From NCBI RefSeq assembly GCF_003148845.1, contig NZ_QGHA01000018.1, positions 1-59,031 on the forward strand: DNA of 59,031 bases, read 5' to 3'. The notes under the pieces are model-generated. The model was given only the letters and a program-made list of their open reading frames with translations, ran no database searches and was not told where the DNA came from. A program made the translations under genes and the position numbers. Below, piece by piece: positions 8,098-15,599 of this stretch (position 1 is the first letter of the stretch; each line of letters begins with the position of its first letter). The stretch comes from Mucilaginibacter oryzae. GTDB lineage: Bacteria; Bacteroidota; Bacteroidia; Sphingobacteriales; Sphingobacteriaceae.

Positions 8098-8220
8098 GAT
8101 TTTTAGGTTATAACTCAAAGTAAGCTTATCTTTAAGTGAAAAAAAATGAAATGAATGGTGCATTTATGGGTTATTTTATCCGTAATTTAAATTAATATTA
8201 TTTTTAGGCCAAAATAAGCA

Positions 8221-9114
8221 ATGATCAAAGCCTCGTACGAAGTTCTTCAACCTGCCAATACCCAGTCATTTCTGATCAGGAAATTTGATAAACAGGCTTT
8301 TGACGCCCCATATCATTTTCACGAAGAATATGAGCTTACCTGCGTTATAAGCGGCAGTGGTAAGCGTTATGTTGGCAGCCATATGGAAGATTTTACCTCG
8401 GGCGATGTGGTGTTGCTTGGCCCTAACCTGCCGCACTGCTGGAAACTGGAACCGAACGAGCAAAATCTGCGTACCGCAGGTGCTGTGGTTATCCAGTTTA
8501 ATGACGCTTTTCTGGGTGAAGATTTTTTTAACAAGTTTGAGCTTCAGCTGATCAAAAAAATGTTTCAGCAGGCCGGTTGCGGGGTTTCTTTTAGCGGAGA
8601 AGTGAGCAGGGAGGTTAAAGAGATGCTATTGAACCTGGTTGAGGAAAAAAGTAACTTCAGGATTCTGATAGGCTTGCTGGAGATCCTCCATCGCCTGGCA
8701 TCATCCGAAAAATACAGCCTGCTGGATCAGCACCGGATTATTGCCGAGCGCTCCGTTACCGAGCGCGAAAGGATAAACCCGGTTTTTGCCTATCTGGTTG
8801 AAAATTTCAGGAAACAGGTATCGCTGGATAAAGCAGCCAGCATAGCCAACATGACGCCGAACGCTTTTTGTAAGTACTTTAAAAAGGTTACCCGTAAAAC
8901 GTTTATGGAAACCATCATCGAGTACCGCTTAAACTACGCCATACAGCAATTGGTGCAAACCGATAAGCCGATATCTGAAATATCATACGAAAGCGGTTTT
9001 GGCGATGTATCGCACTTTTACAAAATGTTTAAGGCTAAAATGAATTTAAGCCCTCTAAACTACCGTAAAAAGTTTGTACGCAATTTGGCGGGTGATAAAA
9101 AGCTTTCCGCTTAG
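8221..9114 (+). CDS. AraC family transcriptional regulator
   Basis: The 297-residue protein has an N-terminal cupin-like sensor domain (YHFHEEYELTCVISGSGKR, then GDVVLLGPNLPHCW) and a C-terminal double helix-turn-helix. The second helix-turn-helix carries the classic PISEISYESGFGDVSHFYKMFK signature in two parts near residue 255. It is divergent from the PhyH gene across a ~120-nt gap, the usual layout for a regulator and its target. The effector is unknown; the cupin pocket suggests a small sugar-like or metabolite ligand. Confidence 0.88.
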   Translation: MIKASYEVLQPANTQSFLIRKFDKQAFDAPYHFHEEYELTCVISGSGKRYVGSHMEDFTSGDVVLLGPNLPHCWKLEPNEQNLRTAGAVVIQFNDAFLGEDFFNKFELQLIKKMFQQAGCGVSFSGEVSREVKEMLLNLVEEKSNFRILIGLLEILHRLASSEKYSLLDQHRIIAERSVTERERINPVFAYLVENFRKQVSLDKAASIANMTPNAFCKYFKKVTRKTFMETIIEYRLNYAIQQLVQTDKPISEISYESGFGDVSHFYKMFKAKMNLSPLNYRKKFVRNLAGDKKLSA

Positions 9115-9199
9115 TGTAAGTTAAAAGAGACCTAAGTCAGAAGCCGCAAGTCGCTCTTTGCTGTGCTTAGAACTTATTACTGATTGCTTTGAACTAAAA

Positions 9200-9856
9200 C
9201 TAATTTACATTGATAATGCCGCGTTTGATGGCATAAATCACCAGGCCCACTAAATTTTTCGATCCTGTTTTTTCAAATAACCGTGCCCGGTATCCTTCAA
9301 CCGTGCGGATGCTCAGAAAAATTTTATCTGCAATTTCCTGGTTCGAATATTCCTGGCATACCAGTTTAAGTACTTCTATTTCGCGTTCGTTAAGGTCGGT
9401 TTTGTTGCCTGCAGCGCTTTCGGCGGGGTCATTACCAACCAGTTGTTTAATGAGTGTGATGGATAAGTGTTCGTTAAAATAAAAGCCCTTAGCGTAAACC
9501 GTTGATACCGCTTCAATAATTTCTTCGGGTTCGGCATTTTTAAGCAGGTAGCCGGATGCGCCTGCTTTCATCATGTCAACAATATATTTGTCTTCGTTAA
9601 ACATAGACAGGGCCAGCACCTTGATGCCCTTAAAATGCTGGTGAACGTAGGCCGTGGTTTGGATACCATCCATCTCGGGCATCTTGATATCCATCAGTAT
9701 CACATCCGGGGTTTTGGTGGCCAGCAGTCCAACCAGTTCCTTTCCGTTTGAGGCTTCAAGTATAATTTCAAAATCCCCGCAATCTTCAAGGGTGGCCTTT
9801 AAACCATTTCTGAAAATTTTATGGTCATCTACGATGCCTAATTTTACCGGACCCAT
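9200..9856 (-). CDS. Response regulator, NarL/LuxR type
   Basis: This 218-residue DNA-binding response regulator has a receiver domain with D10, D11 and the phosphoacceptor D56 in LMDIKMPEMDG. The C-terminal LuxR helix-turn-helix contains LNEREIEVLKLV and SIRTVEGYRARLFEKTG. It is the last gene of a four-gene minus-strand operon and lies 51 nt after its histidine kinase. The spaced TTACGTR repeats at 12037-12089, upstream of this operon and of the divergent gene 12237, are a candidate binding site. Confidence 0.92.
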   Translation of the reverse strand: MGPVKLGIVDDHKIFRNGLKATLEDCGDFEIILEASNGKELVGLLATKTPDVILMDIKMPEMDGIQTTAYVHQHFKGIKVLALSMFNEDKYIVDMMKAGASGYLLKNAEPEEIIEAVSTVYAKGFYFNEHLSITLIKQLVGNDPAESAAGNKTDLNEREIEVLKLVCQEYSNQEIADKIFLSIRTVEGYRARLFEKTGSKNLVGLVIYAIKRGIINVN

Positions 9857-9907
9857 TGCTTAATTTAAACTTTCAAATAATCAATAAATATATACTAATG
9901 CTGCTAT

Positions 9908-10708
9908 CTACGCTACTTTTAATTTAATGATGGTGATGGCGCCGCTTTGGGCCTTGCTATAAGTATTGATTTCACCATTAATGAATTGCACGCGGCTTTG
10001 CAAATTTTTAAGGCCGAAGCCTTGCTTCACAGCCCCCATGTCAAACCCCTTGCCGTTATCCTTAAATTCCATTACCAGGTAGCCTGCATCTATACCGATG
10101 GCCAGGTTAATAGTACTTGCCTCCGAATGTTTGATGGCATTGCCAAAAAGTTCCTGCGCTATACGGTACAGCGCCAGTTCAATTTCGTGTGGAAAGCGTT
10201 TATCGGCTATGTTTTTAGTGAATTTGACTTTGATACACGTATTTTGTTCAACCTTGATGCATAAGGCCTCTATTGCTGCCAGCAAACCGTAATCGGTAAG
10301 GATGGGCGGCAATACGTTCTGGATGATGTTCCTGATCTCCTGGATGCACTCATCGGCCAGCCTGCGGGTATCCATCAGTAGTGGCTGGCTTACCTCGTTC
10401 ATGCAGTTTTTATCCAGGCGGTGCAGGTTCAGTTTAATGGCCGAAAGCACCTGGCCAACACTATCATGCAGGTCTTCGGCCAGGCGTTTGCGTTCGCTCT
10501 CCTGGGTTTCAAAAACGGCATTCATCAGGTCGGTTTGGCGGGCATCATGCAGGGCCCGTAGTTCGGCCTGGTTTTTCAGCATCCTGCGCTGGTAGATGAT
10601 CACGAAGAAGAACAGGAAAATAATGAGTACAACAACCACCAGCGTCCCGATGATGAGAACGGGAATGAGGCCATTGGAGGTAACTTCTAAAAGGGGACTG
10701 TTGTACAT
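9908..10708 (-). CDS. Sensor histidine kinase, HisKA_3 type
   Basis: The 266-residue kinase has one N-terminal membrane segment (~16-39), a short coiled linker and a HisKA_3 dimerisation domain with H81 in RKRLAEDLHDSVGQ. The ATPase domain shows ELFGNAIKHSEA, DNGKGFD and GFGLKNLQSRV. It has no periplasmic sensor domain, so the signal may be perceived in the membrane or by the 7-helix-like protein encoded 18 nt upstream. It should phosphorylate the adjacent NarL-type regulator. Confidence 0.9.
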   Translation of the reverse strand: MYNSPLLEVTSNGLIPVLIIGTLVVVVLIIFLFFFVIIYQRRMLKNQAELRALHDARQTDLMNAVFETQESERKRLAEDLHDSVGQVLSAIKLNLHRLDKNCMNEVSQPLLMDTRRLADECIQEIRNIIQNVLPPILTDYGLLAAIEALCIKVEQNTCIKVKFTKNIADKRFPHEIELALYRIAQELFGNAIKHSEASTINLAIGIDAGYLVMEFKDNGKGFDMGAVKQGFGLKNLQSRVQFINGEINTYSKAQSGAITIIKLKVA

Positions 10709-10726
10709 AAATTAAGCTACAAACCT

Positions 10727-11377
10727 TTACAGGTCCGTTTTTTGCGGTTTACAAAGAAGGGCTACAGTGTATATCAAATTAGTAATAATATTCGTTATAC
10801 TAAATATAACGTAATAATCTGCTTTATCCTCATCCGGTATCCTGCTAAAAAGCATGAATAAAAAGATATTTACCGCCGAGTAAAATAACACACCTGAGTT
10901 GAACCAAAATAAACCTTGTTTTTCTATGTGGATGAAAGTCTGCGGATTTAAAAGTTGATAAAAATAACTGAGGGACAGTATGATTAATAAGAGACTTAAA
11001 GCGGTGTTCGAGACAGAAGGATAATCAAGCGGGTGCCGGGCGTAGTACAATACAATACTCATGGCTAAAGCGGACAGAGCGAGTGTTATTATTTTTAAAA
11101 CCGAACTTCTAAATAGCTTATAGTAGATCAGGCTAAAAAAAACAATACTGAGTGTAACATAGGCATGGAGTACCGGGTTTGTATTTAACGGATGTCCAGT
11201 ATGGGGTTTAAATTGGTATGACAACCACATTGACCAATCGAAAACGGTAGATATTAACAAAAATGAGGCTAACCATTTCATTAAATCATCCAAACGCTTG
11301 TAATTATATGCGGCAGCTAATATCGGGGACAGCCCAGATACCACCGATATATTCATCAACAGAACACTTACAAGCAT
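10727..11377 (-). CDS. Multi-pass membrane protein of unknown function
   Basis: The 216-residue protein has about six or seven hydrophobic helices, for example around FLLISTVFDWSMWL, VTLSIVFFSLIYY, IITLALSALAMSIVLYY and SLLLIILSLSYFYQL. No catalytic motif is visible. It sits 18 nt before the histidine kinase, which has no sensor domain of its own. A role as the membrane sensor or partner of that kinase is plausible but inferred from position only. Confidence 0.7.
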   Translation of the reverse strand: MLVSVLLMNISVVSGLSPILAAAYNYKRLDDLMKWLASFLLISTVFDWSMWLSYQFKPHTGHPLNTNPVLHAYVTLSIVFFSLIYYKLFRSSVLKIITLALSALAMSIVLYYARHPLDYPSVSNTALSLLLIILSLSYFYQLLNPQTFIHIEKQGLFWFNSGVLFYSAVNIFLFMLFSRIPDEDKADYYVIFSITNIITNLIYTVALLCKPQKTDL

Positions 11378-11396
11378 GAGAAAAGTATTTAATATA

Positions 11397-11882
11397 TTAA
11401 TCTTTGGTCAAAACATTTTGCGGACAACCAGCTGTACCCGGACAAGGTACCGCTTGCTCACCAACTATATTTTGCTTCTCGGCTTTCATTAATTGGAAAG
11501 TTTGAGTCCCGGCAAGCGGAGTAGCTTCTGCAACTTTATTATTACCAGGTAACTGATCTTCACCATCGGCGGTTACCCCCGTGATTATAAAATGTTGTTG
11601 GCCGCGCACGTTGGCTAAGACATGTAAAAGAAAATTGCTAACAGCTACCCAGAATTTTTGCCAGCCATTTAGTTTTTGATCATTAGCATAATAAATACGT
11701 ATCCCCATACAATCCTGTTGATTCAATATTTGGTTTAATATCTCGCGGCCAAAGAATTGCGAAATGGTATCTTTTGGGTTGCGATGCCTGTGGTTCCTGG
11801 TCCATTCGGCGGCGAGGTTTATGTCAATCGGTGCGCCTTCCCGGCCAGTAATGGGTGAAGTGCGTTTTTCTTGTGTTTCCAT
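11397..11882 (-). CDS. Uncharacterised small protein with C-terminal CPGTAGCP motif
   Basis: The 161-residue protein is the first gene of the two-component operon, 19 nt before the membrane protein. The N-terminal part reads SPITGREGAPIDINLAAEW, followed by a core with the pattern GREILNQIL...CMGIRIYYAND and, later, QHFIITGV. The C-terminus ends in EQAVPCPGTAGCP (residues 142-154, C147 and C153) plus seven residues. The divergent gene at 12237 carries nearly the same motif and a similar core. It has no signal peptide or membrane segment. I recognise it as a recurrent Bacteroidota hypothetical family but know of no function. Confidence 0.75.
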   Translation of the reverse strand: METQEKRTSPITGREGAPIDINLAAEWTRNHRHRNPKDTISQFFGREILNQILNQQDCMGIRIYYANDQKLNGWQKFWVAVSNFLLHVLANVRGQQHFIITGVTADGEDQLPGNNKVAEATPLAGTQTFQLMKAEKQNIVGEQAVPCPGTAGCPQNVLTKD

Positions 11883-12236
11883 TGGAAATAGATAATAAGG
11901 TTTTTAATTTTTTATATAAAACTAATGCTAAAACATATCTATTTCAATTTCGATACAGAGTTTAAAGCGGGGTGATTTGATTTGCTTGTTTTGCAATTTG
12001 TTGATTGTTAGGGAATTGTTTTGTTATGGTGGGCGGTTTACGTATTGCTAATGCGTGTTTTTACGTATCAGAAACTGTAATCTTACGTGTGTTAATTCAG
12101 CCTGTTTGTGGGCCATTTAATGGTAAATAACATAATTATTGTAGTTGATAAAATATTTTATATTTCATAACTAAATGCAATGTTTATTTATTAAATTGCC
12201 TTTAATAAAATAATACAAAAACCTTAAACCATTTTT
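11883..12236. promoter_or_regulatory. Divergent regulatory region with three TTACGTR sites
   Basis: This 354-nt AT-rich region separates the two CPGTxGCP genes. TTACGTA at 12038-12044, TTACGTA at 12061-12067 and TTACGTG at 12083-12089 start 23 and 22 nt apart, about two helical turns each. That pattern suits dimers of a LuxR-type regulator bound on one DNA face. I see no ORF here. No clear TAnnTTTG box could be assigned to either gene. Confidence 0.45.
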
Positions 12237-13178
12237 ATGAAACAAGAAATGCAAATTTCACAGATCAGCCCTGATCAGGTAGGTGAGTTTATCAGCGAAA
12301 GCTTTTACCAGGAGTTAACCGAAAATTTTCAGCAAAAGTTCCCAACAGAAGTAAGATCGGTAATGTTGAGCCGAGCAGCCGTTGAAACCGTTTTAAGCGG
12401 CGACAATGTATCAGGCATTAAATTTATGAATGGTCTTGTAGATGCCAATGATCCGTCGTCAAGGATATTGGTACTAATTCCTTGTAATTACACAGTAACT
12501 GCTACCTTGCCTAATTCAATTATCAACCAACAAGGCTTCATGACCAATACCGGCGAAGTTATCTCGTTGGAGAGAACCTGGCAGGTATTGTTTAATCATG
12601 TTTTGAATTATAAAAAACTTGATCCGGAAGCTGGATATACACTGATTAACCGTGGCTCGTTTTTCGGAAGGGTACGTTTAACCGAAACCCTTAGTGCTGT
12701 CGACTGTGATAAATTTGTCTATCACTTTGGTTTTATTATCGAAGAAAACCTTCCATATAAACCTGTTATACAACCCGCTAATGGAATTAAAATGTACACG
12801 GAGCAAGCTATGCCTTGCCCCGGAACATCCGGTTGTCCAGCCGTTACAACATCAAACGATCCGTGCGCGCTTACCCGCATCACAACCAAGATGTTAGGCA
12901 CCGAAGCAGCCAGCCAGCTCAATGTTTTAAGATCATTCCGCGACAAAATATTAACGGAGCATTTTAGCGGCGCGGAGGTTGAAAAATATTATACCATTTC
13001 GGCATCCTTATTAGAGGGTATTGATAAAGTTGCCGATAAAGACGCCGTGTTTAAAGATTTGTACCATAAATACATAGCAACATCAATAAACGCCATCAAT
13101 CAAAACGATGAGGCTACTGCTTTCGCCCTGTTTCAGGAGGCTATGCAGCACCTTACCAAAACGTATCTATTTCAATAA
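12237..13178 (+). CDS. Uncharacterised protein with CPGTSGCP motif and CFI-box-like tail
   Basis: The 313-residue protein has three visible parts. The N-terminal core (~20-85) shows a pattern like that of the 161-residue neighbour protein: LSRAAVETVLSG, GIKFMNGL, ILVLIPCN. TEQAMPCPGTSGCP follows at residues 188-201 (C194, C200). The C-terminal part (~207-262) has a conserved Cys, then LNVLRSFRDKIL and KYYTISASLLEGI, which resembles the CFI-box C-terminal region of other bacterial proteins but lacks the CFIATA start. No signal peptide is seen. A terminator follows at 13201. The function is unknown. Its position opposite the two-component operon suggests shared control. Confidence 0.75.
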   Translation: MKQEMQISQISPDQVGEFISESFYQELTENFQQKFPTEVRSVMLSRAAVETVLSGDNVSGIKFMNGLVDANDPSSRILVLIPCNYTVTATLPNSIINQQGFMTNTGEVISLERTWQVLFNHVLNYKKLDPEAGYTLINRGSFFGRVRLTETLSAVDCDKFVYHFGFIIEENLPYKPVIQPANGIKMYTEQAMPCPGTSGCPAVTTSNDPCALTRITTKMLGTEAASQLNVLRSFRDKILTEHFSGAEVEKYYTISASLLEGIDKVADKDAVFKDLYHKYIATSINAINQNDEATAFALFQEAMQHLTKTYLFQ

Positions 13179-13200
13179 CAACCTAAAGTGTGATTGCAAA

Positions 13201-13232
13201 GCGTCTTTCTGAAATAGAAAGGCGCTTTTTTA
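13201..13232 (+). terminator. Terminator after gene 12237
   Basis: GCGTCTTTCT pairs over 10 bp (one G-U) with AGAAAGGCGC around a GAAAT loop, followed by TTTTTTA. The remainder of the gap to 13461 shows no clear gene. Confidence 0.85.
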
Positions 13233-13460
13233 TTTTACGTTCCTTCATCCCGTAATTATACGCACCCCTTCTTTCTAAAATTACGCTTACACATCGCGTA
13301 CAACCACAGGCTTTAATAGCGTATTGGCAACCTTGTTTGCCGCCCGCTTTAACCCAAACTTTGATCTGCCCGGTAAGCGCACCTAAGTTATACCGGCGGA
13401 GTATGCTGAAAATCCAACGTTAAAGAGTAAGCCGGTACAAAACATCTAATCACAACTAAA

Positions 13461-15287
13461 ATGAACTACATTATTAAAGGAAACCTACGTGGTTTATTAT
13501 GTTCGGACTGCGAACTGCCTGTTGCAGGCACATCGGTAAAAGTTTATAAACCAGCCGATCAGCAAAACGAAACCCGTTTGGCTGTTGCCGATCCTAAACA
13601 AACTTTTCACCAGGTAAGCGATGATGAACTGAACACTAAGGAGCGATTGTTCATCACCCAGGCCGATGTACAGGAGAACGGTGATTTCAGCATTGAAATA
13701 GATGCTGCGAAAACCGGTTACGAAGGCGGCAGCATTGATGTGGACTGGTACTGTGGCAACGAGCCTTTCAAAATTCCGCTGCCAAAAAAAGGCCCTGTAT
13801 TACAGTTCCACATTACCACGCTGCAACCGCTTTATAAAAGCACACATGAAAATGCTCAGTACGCCAGGTTTGATTACCGGATTGACACCAAATGGTTTTG
13901 CCGCATCCTGACACTACTGGATATCTGGGTGGTTTGCGGATCTGTTACCGATTGCGAAACCAAAAAACCTGTAGACGGGGTTAAGGTATTTGCTTATGAT
14001 GTTGATTTGCTGCAGGACGATTATTTAGGCAATGCCTATACCGATAGCACCGGCAAGTTCACCATTGTATATCCCGGCGATAATTTCAGGAAAACCCTGC
14101 TGCCATGGTTGAACGTGGAATGGCCTGCCGGTCCGGATTATTATTTCAGGATTGAAAGCTCATCGGGCAATGTGCTGCTGGCCGAAGACCGTACCCGTGG
14201 CCGCCAGAACGACCGACATAATGCTAACAACTGTTTCTGTGTGAGGCTTTGCGTGACCCTTGTCCCCGATAAGCCATGGTTTACTTCGGTAGGTAATTTC
14301 AGTATTACTTCAGATATTGATGGCAGCGGCAAAACGCTTATCAGCAAGTTTGGTGCAGGTGGCACGGGTTATGGCTTTTTCGGTTCGGTTAAGTTAGGTG
14401 GCTATGCTACTAAAAAAGTGCCTACAGCATCTGCAAGTGTGCTTTATTACCGCTTTTTATTCTCTACCGACACTGTAAACTACAGCCCGGTTACCACGGC
14501 GCAAATGGAGGCTACCGCGCTTAAAGTTGCCACCCGCCAAATTACCTGGAATGGCACTACCGCTTTCCAGGATGTGGTGATTGATATTAACCAACCCGCG
14601 TCGGTACCCGATAGTATCCCGGCCGATAACTATCCTAACCCGATCCCCGACCATGTGCTGCACCCGGATGCCAATGGCTGGGTACGGGTAGACCAGCCTG
14701 CTTTGGATAATGGCTTTTATGGTTCGCTGTTTTACCTGAACACTACTACCATTGTTGGCGGGGGAGACGCCGCCGCCGGATTGACCCCGGGGTTAGCGGT
14801 ACCGGTTGCCAGTCAGAAAAACGGCAAAATGGTCTATCTTAAATTCCAGACAACCGATGATCCTGCTAATCCCGCTTCGCCGAACCTCAACACGCAATCG
14901 CTCATCGGCCGGATCTACGTAAATAACTGGAACGAAGTAAACCTGCTGAAACTGGAAGAACTTTTTGCAGGTGGCGGAAGTGGATGTACCCCGGTAAAAG
15001 CCAGCGCCCACGCCGATTATACGGTTGATCATGAACTGATAGCGAGCTGGGCTCTGGGTGTATGGTCGAACGCTACAGGAACTATTACTGGTATGCCGAG
15101 CGGGACAACCCTACGGGGCGATGCCAAAAAGTTTGATATGGTCGCGCCTGCGCCTTTTGTTTTAAACCCGCCTTTTAACGCATGGCCTTCATGTGCCTAT
15201 AGCCTAACCCTCACAACTTATCGCAAATTAACCAACGGAGAAAGTAACGATCAGGGTAAAACGAACCAGGTTATTTTTTGCAAGTAA
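13461..15287 (+). CDS. Large protein with two transthyretin-like domains, function unknown
   Basis: The 608-residue protein contains two related beta-sandwich units. One is at the start (GNLRGLLCSDCELPVAGTSVK). The other is near residue 155 (VVCGSVTDCETKKPVDGVK), followed by DSTGKFTIVYPG. Both resemble carboxypeptidase-regulatory / transthyretin-like folds and carry a paired-cysteine pattern (CSDC; CGSVTDC). The rest is rich in Gly, Thr, Asn and aromatic residues. There is no signal peptide or lipobox. A strong terminator follows at 15307. I cannot assign a function; surface or secreted use by an unconventional route is one possibility. Confidence 0.7.
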   Translation: MNYIIKGNLRGLLCSDCELPVAGTSVKVYKPADQQNETRLAVADPKQTFHQVSDDELNTKERLFITQADVQENGDFSIEIDAAKTGYEGGSIDVDWYCGNEPFKIPLPKKGPVLQFHITTLQPLYKSTHENAQYARFDYRIDTKWFCRILTLLDIWVVCGSVTDCETKKPVDGVKVFAYDVDLLQDDYLGNAYTDSTGKFTIVYPGDNFRKTLLPWLNVEWPAGPDYYFRIESSSGNVLLAEDRTRGRQNDRHNANNCFCVRLCVTLVPDKPWFTSVGNFSITSDIDGSGKTLISKFGAGGTGYGFFGSVKLGGYATKKVPTASASVLYYRFLFSTDTVNYSPVTTAQMEATALKVATRQITWNGTTAFQDVVIDINQPASVPDSIPADNYPNPIPDHVLHPDANGWVRVDQPALDNGFYGSLFYLNTTTIVGGGDAAAGLTPGLAVPVASQKNGKMVYLKFQTTDDPANPASPNLNTQSLIGRIYVNNWNEVNLLKLEELFAGGGSGCTPVKASAHADYTVDHELIASWALGVWSNATGTITGMPSGTTLRGDAKKFDMVAPAPFVLNPPFNAWPSCAYSLTLTTYRKLTNGESNDQGKTNQVIFCK

Positions 15288-15306
15288 CCTGCAATGTGGA
15301 AGGGAG

Positions 15307-15341
15307 AACGGTACCGCGATTGGCGGTGCCGTTTTGTGTTT
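15307..15341 (+). terminator. Terminator after gene 13461
   Basis: AACGGTACCGC pairs over 11 bp with GCGGTGCCGTT around GATTG and is followed by a T-rich tract. Confidence 0.8.
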
Positions 15342-15352
15342 TATTACCACCC

Positions 15353-15434
15353 CGTCATTGCGAGGCACGAAGCAATCGCACGGAAGCGAATCCGCCATGC
15401 ATAGTTCGCGATTGCTTCCTGCCTCGCAAGGACG
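15353..15434. repeat. Imperfect palindromic repeat (CGTCATTGCGAGGC type)
   Basis: The element begins CGTCATTGCGAGGCACGAAG and ends with the near-complement (ATTGCTTCCTGCCTCGCAAG then GACG), forming a long imperfect hairpin. A related copy lies at 50150-50230 and a fragment at 56859-56870. It fills part of the 312-nt gap between 13461 and the M61 gene. No gene is seen there. Confidence 0.8.
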
Positions 15435-15552
15435 GCTTTTTTATATTTAGACAGACTCAAATCAATAGCCAGATCATAAAACAAATCTTTCCTTATACTT
15501 ACGTATTTAAAGAGATAAACGGTAATAGTTAAAAGGTATTTCCTATAACAGA

Positions 15553-15578
15553 AAAGGCCGACCGTGAAGCCGGCCTTT
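15553..15578 (-). terminator. Terminator of the M61 peptidase gene
   Basis: AAAGGCCG pairs with CGGCCTTT, 22 nt beyond the stop codon at 15600. The stem may work from either side. Confidence 0.6.
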
Positions 15579-15599
15579 CCCATAACTAAAGCTAATCTC

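Noticed and set aside
15278..15532. 84-codon frame after gene 13461
   Set aside because: It runs through a terminator and a palindromic repeat and has no protein-like features.
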